NCBI RefSeq assembly: GCF_024170005.1
Contig: NZ_JALJXJ010000025.1
Coordinates: 1-64,000 of the forward strand
Direction of reading: 5' to 3'
Source of the DNA: Azospirillum lipoferum
GTDB lineage: Bacteria; Pseudomonadota; Alphaproteobacteria; Azospirillales; Azospirillaceae
DNA: 64,000 bases
In this document: piece by piece, positions 18,864 to 27,089 of the stretch
Position numbering within the stretch: position 1 is the first letter of the stretch
Layout of the letters: each line of letters opens with the position of its first letter
Made by a program: the position numbers and the translations under genes
The notes under the pieces: generated by a model
The model's database searches: none
Told to the model about the DNA's origin: nothing
What the model saw: only the letters and a program-made list of their open reading frames with translations

Positions 18864-19031
18864 ATGGGAAGCTTCAGCCTGTTCCACTGGGCCGTCGTCC
18901 TGCTGGTCGTCCTGCTGCTGTTCGGCGCCGGCAAGCTGCCGTCGGTCATGGGCGATTTCGCCAAAGGCATCCGGAGCTTCAAGGCCGGCCTGAAGGACGG
19001 GGAAGCGAACGGGTCCGACCTCAGCGCGTAA
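18864..19031 (+). CDS. TatA/TatE-like translocase subunit in the nos operon
   Basis: 55 residues. One N-terminal membrane helix is followed by the hinge FGAGKLPSVMG and an amphipathic helix containing FAKGIRSFKAGLKDG, the TatA signature. It lies 17 bases after nosX. TatA oligomers form the pore for folded substrates; NosZ and NosX are both Tat substrates, so this is probably a dedicated or dosage copy. It is shorter than a housekeeping TatA (about 70-90 residues) and lacks the long acidic tail. Confidence 0.9.
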   Translation: MGSFSLFHWAVVLLVVLLLFGAGKLPSVMGDFAKGIRSFKAGLKDGEANGSDLSA

Positions 19032-19054
19032 AGACGGCACCGGCCCCCCGATCG

Positions 19055-20833
19055 TCACAGCAGGCCGCCCTCGCGCAGCCGCCCGTCCAGCTCCTCGTTA
19101 TAGCGCTTCAGCGCGTGCTGTTCGGTGAGCAGCCCGATCACCCGCATCCGCTCGGTGCCGTCGACCACCGCCAGCACGTCGCTCTCCGCCGTGGCGAAGC
19201 TCTTCATCGCCTCGCGGATGTTGACGTTGGGCAGCAGCACCTCCGTCTTCAGGCGGATGAGATCGGCGAGTTCGGCCGTCTCCGCCGTCTCGCGATAGGC
19301 ATCGGAAACGAAGACGATCCCGGCATAGCGGTCGGCATGGTCGACAACGATCACCCTCTGCGTCGCCCCCAGGGGGAAATTGCGGCGGAACTGGGCGAGC
19401 GTCTGGTCGTCGCGCACGGTGCGGACGTCCTTGCGCATCATGCGCCCCACCGTCAGGTCGCGGATCCAGCCGATGTCGGCGGCGCTGCGGATCGACTCGC
19501 CGCGCAGATGGAAGCGCCAGGTGGCGAAGGAATAGCCGAAGACCCGCCGGACGGTGATCGACGACACCACCGCAGCGGCCAGCACCGCAATGGTCAGGGG
19601 CAGGCTGCCGGTGACCTCCAGCGCCAGGAAGGCCATGGTCAGCGGCGCGCCGAGCACGGCGGTCGCCATGGCGCACATGCCGACGATGCCGATCACCACC
19701 GCGGGGATGGTCAGCCCGACCGCCAGCATCCAGCCGATGGCGACCAGCTTGCCCAGCATCGCCCCCAGGAACAGCGAGGCGAAGAACAGGCCGCCGCGGA
19801 AGCCCGACCCGATGGAAATCGCCGAGGCCAGTGCCTTCAGCCCGATCAGCGCCAGCAGGGCCGGGGCGGTGTAATAGGCGTTGAAACCGACATGCAGCGC
19901 GCCATGGCCCGACGACAGCACCGCCGGCGTGGCGAGCGCCAGCAGACCGATGCAGCACCCCCCGACCACCGGTCGCGCCCACACCGGCACGCGGCTGCGG
20001 TTGAAGACCGCCTCCACCAGCGCGACCGTCCGCATCATGGCGATGCCGAGCAGGGCGCACAGCACGCCCATCAGGCAGACCAGCGCATAGTCGGCCGCCC
20101 CCAGGCTGCCGGCGAAGCCGACCTGCAAGGACGGCTGCGGCAGGATCAGCCGCATCACACCGACCCCGGTCATGGCGGCGACGCCGACCGGCGCCAGGGT
20201 GGAGATCGAGTAGCTGGCGATCACCAGCTCGAAGGCATAGAAGGCGCCGGTCAGCGGCGCGTCGAAGGCCGCCGCGATCGCCGCCGCGGTGCCGCAGCCG
20301 ACCAGCGTCCGCAGGTCGCCGCGCCGGACATGGAAGATGCGGCCGAGCTTGGACGCCACCATCGCGCCGGCCTGGGCATAGCCGGCCTCCATGCCGACCG
20401 AGGCGCCGAAGCCGTTGGACAGCATGGTTTGCAGGACCAGCAGCAGGCTGCCGTGGATGGGGATGCGCCCGCCATGCAGCGCATTCGCCTCCACCGGATC
20501 GATGATGGACAGGCGGGGGAGCCGGGCGAGCAGCCAGCCGAGCCCCGCCATCAGGCAGCCCCCGACGACCGGGACCGGCATCGCCCGCCAGGGATCGACG
20601 GCGGCGGCCCCGCTGACGTCGTGACCCTCCACCGCGAACAGGACGTGATGGAGCGACTGCACCGCCGTGACGATGGCGGCGACGAAACAGGCGGCGAGGA
20701 TGCCGATTCCGGCCGCCAGCACCGCCAGCCAGATCTCGTCGCCGCGCACGAAGGCGCGCAGCCAGGCCGGGGCCCTGATGCCCGTGCCCTGCTTTTCCGG
20801 AAGCGACAGCTTGGCTTTCAGCGACTGGAACAT
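19055..20833 (-). CDS. ClC-type chloride channel/transporter with C-terminal CBS pair
   Basis: 592 residues: about ten to twelve membrane helices, then two CBS domains (about 445-585). The gating glutamate is in GMEAGY (normal motif GREGP) and the third motif reads FRGGLFFAS, where GGIFAP is usual, so two signature positions differ from textbook ClC. CBS domains usually bind nucleotides and gate the pore. It converges with the nos operon, 23 bases after the TatA-like gene. Chloride or fluoride transport is possible; the ion cannot be told. Confidence 0.85.
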   Translation of the reverse strand: MFQSLKAKLSLPEKQGTGIRAPAWLRAFVRGDEIWLAVLAAGIGILAACFVAAIVTAVQSLHHVLFAVEGHDVSGAAAVDPWRAMPVPVVGGCLMAGLGWLLARLPRLSIIDPVEANALHGGRIPIHGSLLLVLQTMLSNGFGASVGMEAGYAQAGAMVASKLGRIFHVRRGDLRTLVGCGTAAAIAAAFDAPLTGAFYAFELVIASYSISTLAPVGVAAMTGVGVMRLILPQPSLQVGFAGSLGAADYALVCLMGVLCALLGIAMMRTVALVEAVFNRSRVPVWARPVVGGCCIGLLALATPAVLSSGHGALHVGFNAYYTAPALLALIGLKALASAISIGSGFRGGLFFASLFLGAMLGKLVAIGWMLAVGLTIPAVVIGIVGMCAMATAVLGAPLTMAFLALEVTGSLPLTIAVLAAAVVSSITVRRVFGYSFATWRFHLRGESIRSAADIGWIRDLTVGRMMRKDVRTVRDDQTLAQFRRNFPLGATQRVIVVDHADRYAGIVFVSDAYRETAETAELADLIRLKTEVLLPNVNIREAMKSFATAESDVLAVVDGTERMRVIGLLTEQHALKRYNEELDGRLREGGLL

Positions 20834-20881
20834 GCGTCGGCGCGCCGCCTTCGGCGTTGGGGGGTGTGGACGGCCCCGCCG

Positions 20882-21805
20882 TCAGCCGAGCATCGCGCGG
20901 GCATACAGCTCGGCGATGTGCGCGGTGATCGGCCCCGGCTTGCCGTCGCCGATCCGCCGGCCGTCGATCCGCACCACCGGGGTGATGCCGCCCAGCGTGC
21001 CGGTGACGAAGGCCTCGTCCGCACCATACACTTCCGCCAGGGTGAAGTCGTGCTCGCGCACCGTGCCGCCGTCCTTGCGGTAGAGATCGATCGCCTTGGC
21101 GCGGGTGATGCCCTTGAAGTTGAAGCGGCCGGTGGAGGTCCAGAGTTCGCCCTTGCGGACGACGAAGAAGTTGGTCGAGTTGCAGCTCGCCACGAAGCCG
21201 TGCGGGTCGAGCATCAGCGCCTCGTCGGCCCCGGCATTGATCGCCTGGATCAGCGCCTGGATGAAGTTGAGCCGGCTGTGCGAGTTGAGGCGCAGGTCGA
21301 AGACGTCGGGGCCGCTGCACCGGATGGTCGAGGTGAACAGCGTCAGCCCCTTGGCCTTCGATTCCGGCTTCGGCGCCTTGTATTCGGCGATGATGACGAT
21401 CGTCGCCTGCCCCAGCGCAAAGCGCGGATCCTGGTTGGGCGTCTTCTTGCGGCCGCGCGTGACCATCAGGCGGATATGGGCGCCGTCGGTCATGCCGTTG
21501 CGGTCCAGCGTGGCCTGGATCGCCCCGACCAGCTCCTCGCGCGTCATGCCGATGTCGAGCTGGATGGCGTTGGCGCCCTCATAGAGCCGGTCCATATGGT
21601 CGTCGAGCGCCAGGATGCGGCCCTTGACCAGCCGCAGCCCTTCCCACACCCCGTCGCCCAGCACGAAGCCGGCGTCGAAGACCGAGACCTTGGCCTCGTC
21701 GCGCGGGAAGAACGCGCCGTTCACATAGATCAGCACCTCGTCGTTGCGGCTGTCGTCGACATAACCCTGCGAACTCGTCTGGCTGACCGCGCTGTTCGAA
21801 ACCAT
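20882..21805 (-). CDS. Class IV aminotransferase-fold protein lacking the usual lysine
   Basis: 307 residues with the fold-type IV layout (D-amino-acid/branched-chain aminotransferase family): VFDAGFVLGDGVWEGLR, then GADEALMLDPHGFVASCNSTNFF and the phosphate-binding GTLGGITPV. In the segment where family members carry the PLP lysine (about 171-190) the sequence is LRLNSHSRLN with no lysine, and the following GxVxE motif is GFVAS. Transamination may therefore be lost or altered. It is the last gene of the amino-acid ABC operon, 73 bases after the ATPase gene, which argues for a role in catabolism of the imported amino acid. Confidence 0.8.
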   Translation of the reverse strand: MVSNSAVSQTSSQGYVDDSRNDEVLIYVNGAFFPRDEAKVSVFDAGFVLGDGVWEGLRLVKGRILALDDHMDRLYEGANAIQLDIGMTREELVGAIQATLDRNGMTDGAHIRLMVTRGRKKTPNQDPRFALGQATIVIIAEYKAPKPESKAKGLTLFTSTIRCSGPDVFDLRLNSHSRLNFIQALIQAINAGADEALMLDPHGFVASCNSTNFFVVRKGELWTSTGRFNFKGITRAKAIDLYRKDGGTVREHDFTLAEVYGADEAFVTGTLGGITPVVRIDGRRIGDGKPGPITAHIAELYARAMLG

Positions 21806-21878
21806 CGTATGTACCCTTTCCCGGCAGCGGCCGGCCTTGCCAGCCGGTGCTGCGCCGCCTGATTTTTTTAAGATGCTC

Positions 21879-22742
21879 TCAGAAGGAAAATTCGGTGAAA
21901 CGCTCCAGGAAGGCGCGCGTGCGCTCCTGCCGGGGGTGCTTCAGCACCTCGTCCGGCGTCCCGACCTCGTGGAAGACGCCGTCGGCGAGGAAGATCACCT
22001 TGGTGGCGAAATGATAGGCGAAGCCAAGCTCGTGGGTGACGAGCAGCATGGTCCGCCCCTCCTCCGCCAGTTGCCGGATGACACGCAGCACCTCGCCCAC
22101 CAGCTCGGGGTCGAGCGAGGAGGTCGGCTCGTCGAACAGCAGGATCTCCGGCTCCATGGCCAGCGCGCGGGCGATCGCCACCCGCTGCTGCTGGCCGCCG
22201 GACAGCCGTCCGGGATAGACGTCGGTCTTGCCGCCCAGCCCGACCTTGTCCAGCTCGCGCAGGGCGCGCTCGCGCGCCTCCGCCTTCTTCATCCGCTTGA
22301 CGGTTACCAGCCCTTCCATGGCGTTCTCCAGCACGGTCATGTGCGGGAACAGGTTGAACTGCTGGAACACCATGCCGACGCGCTCGCGCACCCGGCACAG
22401 CTCGCTTTCGGGATAGCGCACCTCGTCCGGCTTGCCAGGGGCCGCTTTGCCGACAGCACGGCCGAGCGGCGTGCCGTCGAGCGCGATCCGGCCGGCGGTC
22501 GGCATCTCCATGAAATTGAGGCAGCGCAGGAAGGTGCTCTTCCCCGATCCGCTGCCGCCGATGATGGCGACGCGCTCGCCGGCCGCCACGGAGAAATCGA
22601 TCCCCTGCAGCACATGCAGCGGCCCGAACCATTTGTGGAGGCCGGACACCTGGAGGATCGGCGGCGCCGCCGGGACCGGCGAGACCGACGGGATCGACAC
22701 CGGCAGTATGGGATCTGGCATGGAGGGAGTCTCCGCTTGCAT
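21879..22742 (-). CDS. Polar amino-acid ABC transporter ATPase
   Basis: 287 residues. Walker A GGSGSGKST, Q-loop VFQQFNLFPH, signature LSGGQQQR, Walker B ILLFDEPTSSLDP and the switch His in VTHEL are intact, typical of the GlnQ/HisP group. It follows the second permease by 5 bases. A second ATG at 22721 has a better ribosome site (GGAG, 9 bases) and would give 280 residues. The N-terminal 30 residues are proline-rich and not part of the domain. Confidence 0.92.
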   Translation of the reverse strand: MQAETPSMPDPILPVSIPSVSPVPAAPPILQVSGLHKWFGPLHVLQGIDFSVAAGERVAIIGGSGSGKSTFLRCLNFMEMPTAGRIALDGTPLGRAVGKAAPGKPDEVRYPESELCRVRERVGMVFQQFNLFPHMTVLENAMEGLVTVKRMKKAEARERALRELDKVGLGGKTDVYPGRLSGGQQQRVAIARALAMEPEILLFDEPTSSLDPELVGEVLRVIRQLAEEGRTMLLVTHELGFAYHFATKVIFLADGVFHEVGTPDEVLKHPRQERTRAFLERFTEFSF

Positions 22743-22747
22743 GACGG

Positions 22748-23413
22748 TCAGCCCTTGCCGGCCATGCGGCGTTCGAGGGTCATCGACAGGAAGGTGGCCG
22801 GATAGATCAGGACGAAATAGACGACCGCCACGGTCGTGAGGATTTCGAAGGGGCGGTAGTAGGTCGAACTCAGCAGCCGGCCCTGATACATCAACTCATG
22901 CACCGACAGCACGGAGGCGAGCGACGACATCTTCGCCACCTCCACCGCGCGGTTGGTGAAGGCCGGCAGCATCAGCTTGAAGACCTGCGGCAGGATGATC
23001 CGGCGCAGCACGTCGGCACGCCGCATGCCCAGCGCCTTCGCCCCCTCCCACTGGCCGCGGGCGATCGACTGGATGCCGCCGCGGAAGATCTCCGCCCCAT
23101 AGGCCGAGCTGTTCAGCGCCAGCCCGAGCAGCGCCGCCGTGAAGGGCGACAGCTGCACCCCGATCAGGATGGGGAAGGCGTAGTAGAACCAGATCAGCTG
23201 GATCAGCACCGGCGTGTCGCGGAACAGCTCGATGTAGACGAGGCTGCCGCCGCGCAGCAGCCGGCTGCGCGACAGCCGGGCCAGCGCCAGGACGAGGCCG
23301 GCGGCCAGCCCGATGGCAAGGCTGGGCAGCCACAGCTCCAGCGTCACTACGAAGCCGCGCATCAGGATCGGGAAGGTCTCCACCACCAGGGCGAAGTCGA
23401 AGGCGTAGTCCAT
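22748..23413 (-). CDS. Amino-acid ABC transporter permease
   Basis: 221 residues of the HisMQ type, with about five membrane helices and the EAA-like loop YGAEIFRGGIQSIARGQWEGAKALGM followed by RIILPQ. It pairs with the upstream permease at 23426 (38-40 percent similar by eye in the loop), giving a heterodimeric channel. The substrate is a polar amino acid, inferred from the family. Confidence 0.92.
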   Translation of the reverse strand: MDYAFDFALVVETFPILMRGFVVTLELWLPSLAIGLAAGLVLALARLSRSRLLRGGSLVYIELFRDTPVLIQLIWFYYAFPILIGVQLSPFTAALLGLALNSSAYGAEIFRGGIQSIARGQWEGAKALGMRRADVLRRIILPQVFKLMLPAFTNRAVEVAKMSSLASVLSVHELMYQGRLLSSTYYRPFEILTTVAVVYFVLIYPATFLSMTLERRMAGKG

Positions 23414-23425
23414 CTCTCCGTCTCC

Positions 23426-24091
23426 TCAGCGGTAGGCGGTCAGCCGCGCTTCGGCGACCCGGGCCAGCGCGCTGCACGAGACCAGCAGCACGAGATAGAG
23501 CAGGGCGACGGTGGTGTAGACCTCCAGCGGCCGGAAGGTTTCGCTGTTCACCATCATCGCCTGATAGAGAAGCTCGCCATAGGCCAGCGTGGAGGCGAGC
23601 GCCGTGGTCTTGATCAGTTCGAAGGAGCGTTCGACGAAGGGGGCGATCATCCGCGTCGCCGCCTGCGGCACCACGATGCGCCGCATCAGCTGCGTGTGGG
23701 TCATGCCCAGCGCCTTCGCCCCCTCCCACTGGCCGCGCTCGATGGAGCGGATGCCGCCGCGGAATACCTCGGCATAGAAGGCGCCGGACTGGGTGGACAG
23801 GGCGAGCACGGCGGCGACCAGCGGGTCGAGGCTGATGTTCAGCACCACCGGCAGGGCATAGAAGAACCAGAAGAAATGCACGATGGGCGGCGTGTTCCGG
23901 TAGAACTCGACGAAGGCCGCCGCCGGCAGGCGCAGATAGCGGCGCGGCGACAGCCGCAGCAGAGCCAGGACCAGCCCGACCAGGACGCCGAAGACGATGG
24001 CGATGGCGGCGATCTTCACCGTGTTGAGCAGACCGTCGAGCAGCAGCGGCCATCGCGTCAGGACCGGCGAGAAATCCCATTGATAGCTCAT
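23426..24091 (-). CDS. Amino-acid ABC transporter permease
   Basis: 221 residues, HisMQ type, with the loop FYAEVFRGGIRSIERGQWEGAKALGM and RIVVPQAATR. It starts 129 bases after the binding-protein gene, separated from it by a palindromic element, and ends 12 bases before the second permease. Together with the ATPase and binding protein it forms a complete importer. Confidence 0.92.
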   Translation of the reverse strand: MSYQWDFSPVLTRWPLLLDGLLNTVKIAAIAIVFGVLVGLVLALLRLSPRRYLRLPAAAFVEFYRNTPPIVHFFWFFYALPVVLNISLDPLVAAVLALSTQSGAFYAEVFRGGIRSIERGQWEGAKALGMTHTQLMRRIVVPQAATRMIAPFVERSFELIKTTALASTLAYGELLYQAMMVNSETFRPLEVYTTVALLYLVLLVSCSALARVAEARLTAYR

Positions 24092-24107
24092 GCGGCGTCC
24101 TCAGTAT

Positions 24108-24193
24108 CGCCCTCTCCCGGGGCTCTCAGCGGATCTTCGATCCGCCTGACGCCGTCAGCACAAACGAAGTTTGTGCGAGAGGCGGGAGAGGGA
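24108..24193. repeat. Composite palindromic (REP-like) element in the ABC operon
   Basis: The outer arms CGCCCTCTCCCG and GCGGGAGAGGG pair with each other. Inside are two independent hairpins: GCGGATC-TTC-GATCCGC (24129-24145) and GCACAAAC-GAA-GTTTGTGC (24158-24176). It lies between the binding-protein and permease genes, a classical place for RNA structures that keep binding-protein message abundant. Confidence 0.75.
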
Positions 24194-24219
24194 GCAAATT
24201 CCAATGGCCTTGCCGCCGC

Positions 24220-25071
24220 TCAGCGCCAGGCTTCCTTGATCAGGCCCGGGATCTTCGAGGCATCGACGTTCTTCGACTTCAGATAGCCGGCGAACAGCTG
24301 GTCGGGGACTCCGTCGGCGTAGAGCGTCTTCAGCTGCCCGTCCAGCCAGTCGCGGAAGGCCGGGTTCTCCTCCTTGCGCAGGCCGACGCTGGTGGCCACC
24401 GGCTCCACCGGTTCGGGCAGGATGACCTTGCCCAGCCGCAGGCGGGTCTGCTGGACGACGAGCGCCGGATGGAACTGGACGGCGACGTCGATGCGCTTTG
24501 CGGCGAAGGCGGCGATGGTCTCGTCATTGTTGGAAAAGCGGTTGATCGCCGCCTGCTTCACCATCGCGGTCACATTCTTGTCCAGCGAGGTGCCGAGCGT
24601 CACACCGATGCGCAGGCCCGGCTTGTCGATGTCCGCCCAGCTCTTGATGGTGGAATCGCCGGCGACCAGCGCGCCCATGGCATAATAGAACAGCGGGGCA
24701 TCGGGGAAGTCGATCGCCTTGCGCCGCTCCTCGGTCGGGTCGAGGACGAACATCAGGTCGATCTGGTCGGCCTGGAGCGCCCCCACCGCGTTGGCCCAGG
24801 TCGTCTCCACCGGAACCAGAGTGGCGCCAAGGCTGGCGGCCAGCCGCTGCCCCATCGCCACGCCGACGCCGGTCCAGGTCTCGGTCATCGGATCCTTGAA
24901 GAACCAGGGCTCGGCCGAGGTCACGCCGATGCGCAGGCGCTTGCTCTCCTTGATCCTGTCCAGGGTGGAGGGCGAGGCCGCGAGCGCCGGCAACACCGAC
25001 AATCCGACAGCGGCACCGGCGGCAAGGCCGAGCAGGGTCCTGCGGCCCATTTTCCCCTGGTTGATGGTCAT
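24220..25071 (-). CDS. Amino-acid ABC transporter periplasmic binding protein
   Basis: 283 residues from the ATG at 25071, chosen because a Tat-like signal (MGRRTLLGLAAGAAVG) follows directly and GAGG precedes it; the longer frame to 25308 has no signal. SBP family 3 features: LRIGVTSAEPWFFKDP, GVGVAMGQRLAASLGA, LMFVLDPTEERRKAIDFPDAP and GTSLDKNV. The conserved acidic residue of the amino-acid site is in DLMFVLDPT. First structural gene after gntR. Confidence 0.92.
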   Translation of the reverse strand: MTINQGKMGRRTLLGLAAGAAVGLSVLPALAASPSTLDRIKESKRLRIGVTSAEPWFFKDPMTETWTGVGVAMGQRLAASLGATLVPVETTWANAVGALQADQIDLMFVLDPTEERRKAIDFPDAPLFYYAMGALVAGDSTIKSWADIDKPGLRIGVTLGTSLDKNVTAMVKQAAINRFSNNDETIAAFAAKRIDVAVQFHPALVVQQTRLRLGKVILPEPVEPVATSVGLRKEENPAFRDWLDGQLKTLYADGVPDQLFAGYLKSKNVDASKIPGLIKEAWR

Positions 25072-25115
25072 CTCTAAGCCTCCTCTGTCTGTTCGTCGTC
25101 TTTTTGTGGATCCGG

Positions 25116-25832
25116 TCAGGCGTGCTTGGCCGCGCCGGCCTCGCGGCCCCGCAGGAAGTCTTCGGTCTGCCGGCCGCCACGCGCCATGTGGTCGGTGATT
25201 TCCGACTTCAGCGCGTCGAAATCGTCGGAGAGCGCCATCGCCACATAGCGGTCGTGGCCGTCGCGGCGCGGGCCGCGGATGCCGTGCGCGCGGTGGTGCG
25301 CCGCCCAATACAGCTGCAAGCGCCCGCGGATGCTCTCCCAGGTCCGGATCAGCAGCTTGTGCCCGGTCGCCTCATAGACGAAGCCGTGCAATTGCAGCTC
25401 GGCAACGATGCTGGCGGCATCGTCCTCGGCGTCGATGCAGGCGGTGAGCGCGTCGCGGCGGGCGACGAGCCCCTGGCGGAACGCCTGATCCCGCCGTGCC
25501 CAGATCTGCTCGAAGGCGAAGATCTCCAGGGTGACGCGCATCGAATAGATCTCGCGCACGTCATCCACCGACAGGCCGACGACATGGGTGCCGGTGTAGG
25601 GCACGGCGATCAGCAGCCCCTCGTCGATCAGCTGCCGCATCGCTTCGCGCAAGGGGCCGCGGCTGACGCCGAACTGGTCGGCGAGCGTGGTCTCGACGAG
25701 TTGCGCGCCGGGCTCGATGTCGCCGTTCAGGATCGCGGCCCGCAACCCGTCCGCGATGTGGGCGCGGAAGGTCGATTTCGGCACGCGCGCCAGGACCGAT
25801 CCCCCGGCCTTGTCCTTCGATCCGCCGAACAT
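25116..25832 (-). CDS. GntR family (FCD) transcriptional regulator
   Basis: 238 residues from the ATG at 25832, which has GAGGA upstream; the longer frame to 25892 runs through the putative operator and was rejected. A winged helix (LVETTLADQFGVSRGPLREAMRQL) is followed by an all-helical FCD ligand domain with the metal-binding Asp/His set. It lies 44 bases before the ABC binding-protein gene and probably represses the operon and itself until an amino or organic acid binds. Confidence 0.9.
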   Translation of the reverse strand: MFGGSKDKAGGSVLARVPKSTFRAHIADGLRAAILNGDIEPGAQLVETTLADQFGVSRGPLREAMRQLIDEGLLIAVPYTGTHVVGLSVDDVREIYSMRVTLEIFAFEQIWARRDQAFRQGLVARRDALTACIDAEDDAASIVAELQLHGFVYEATGHKLLIRTWESIRGRLQLYWAAHHRAHGIRGPRRDGHDRYVAMALSDDFDALKSEITDHMARGGRQTEDFLRGREAGAAKHA

Positions 25833-25854
25833 GCATCCTCGCCATAGACAGTCG

Positions 25855-25866
25855 ATTGTTGACAAT
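25855..25866. promoter_or_regulatory. Putative GntR operator
   Basis: ATTGT-TG-ACAAT dyad, 23-34 bases before the gntR ATG. It fits the GT-N-AC core of GntR/FadR operators and would overlap the promoter, as in autorepression. Confidence 0.5.
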
Positions 25867-25934
25867 GTGAGCCGGGCAGGCCGACCTGTCAACCGGCATT
25901 GTCCTGCAACCGGACTGCGATCACCGGACGGGGT

Positions 25935-26843
25935 TCAGCGGCCGGCGATCTCCTCCCGCGTCAGGGTCATGAACAGATCGACCACCGGCGTCCTCGCCCG
26001 GTCGCCGTGGACCGCGATCTGGAACGGCGAGTGATAGGACAGCACCCGCGGCAGCAGGGCACGCAGCCGTCCGGCCTGGACGAAGGGGGCGGCGTAATGG
26101 TCGGGCAGATAGCCGAGATAGCGGCCGGACAGGATCAGCCGGGCGGCTCCCTCCATGTCGCTGACGGTCGCATGCGGCGCGCTGATCGCGAAGATCTTGA
26201 TGTCGCGCGCCCCCCAATAGCTGCGGGCCACCAGCCGGTGGCGGCGCACCTCGTCCAGATCGACCATCTCGTCCGGACGGTCGAACAGGGAGTGGCCGGC
26301 TCCGCAATAGAACAGGTTGGTTTCCGTGTAGAGGTCGATGTAGGAGAGGCCCGGCACGATCCGCGGAAAGCTGGCGATGGCGAGATGCAGTTCGCCGCCG
26401 ACCACGTCGCGCAGCAACTCGTTGGGCGGCCGGGTGGCGATGGCGAGGTTGACCTCGGGCGCGGCGTCGGCGAAGCGGGTGATCACCCGCTCCAGCGGGA
26501 AATTCGGGTCGGTCAGCGTGTTGTCCACCAGCCCGATGGTGAGGGTGCCGGTCAGGCGGTCGCGCAGCCCCCGCACCCGGGCGCCGAACCGGTCCAGCGT
26601 GTCGAACACCCGCCGCAGCTCGTCATAGACCGACTGCCCCTCCTCCGTCAGCTTGAAGCCGGAGCGGCCGCGCCGGCACAGCCGCACCCCCAGCCGCCCC
26701 TCCAGCTCGGCGAAATGGGTGGAGATGGTGGAGAGCGACAGGTTCAGTTCGCCTTGCGCCGCAGTAAAGCCACCGGCCTCCACCACCGTCATGAACAGGC
26801 GAAAGAGCCGCAGATCGGCGGTCTCGATGGTCATCCGGCTCAT
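25935..26843 (-). CDS. LysR family transcriptional regulator
   Basis: 302 residues. The N-terminal winged helix (LFMTVVEAGGFTAAQGELNLSLSTIS) is followed by the periplasmic-binding-like effector domain from about residue 95. It is divergent from the polyamine-type ABC transporter and agmatinase-like operon, which it most likely controls. An inverted repeat lies between them. Confidence 0.9.
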   Translation of the reverse strand: MSRMTIETADLRLFRLFMTVVEAGGFTAAQGELNLSLSTISTHFAELEGRLGVRLCRRGRSGFKLTEEGQSVYDELRRVFDTLDRFGARVRGLRDRLTGTLTIGLVDNTLTDPNFPLERVITRFADAAPEVNLAIATRPPNELLRDVVGGELHLAIASFPRIVPGLSYIDLYTETNLFYCGAGHSLFDRPDEMVDLDEVRRHRLVARSYWGARDIKIFAISAPHATVSDMEGAARLILSGRYLGYLPDHYAAPFVQAGRLRALLPRVLSYHSPFQIAVHGDRARTPVVDLFMTLTREEIAGR

Positions 26844-27089
26844 GCGATCGGCGATCCTCCGGCCTGAATGGGGGCTGGGCCGGTCTTACTTCGGCTCCTG
26901 TCGAAGTAAGATACAAAAAATTCCGGATGTGTGGGAACGCAAAGTCGCCGTCTAATTCCACCATGCAATTCCAGCCGGGTTGGGCCGGGCGGGGCAGGGT
27001 GCTGCCGCGCCGTCTCCCCACCGGTATTCGAACTGCCGGATTCGCCCGCCCTCCATCGGGGCTGACCAACGACGAGACGGAGACACGCT
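26844..27089. promoter_or_regulatory. Divergent promoter region with LysR-type operator
   Basis: 246 bases between lysR and the transporter. A perfect inverted repeat CTTACTTCG-N8-CGAAGTAAG lies at 26885-26910, followed by an A-rich stretch (ATACAAAAAATTC) unlike the GC-rich surroundings. It is 42 bases from the lysR start, the usual site of a LysR recognition element. The remaining 180 bases show nothing specific. Confidence 0.6.

Noticed and set aside
18707..21862. 1051-codon plus-strand open frame
   Set aside because: Antisense to the ClC and aminotransferase genes, low complexity (Arg, Gln, His, Gly) and no domain; a GC3 shadow.
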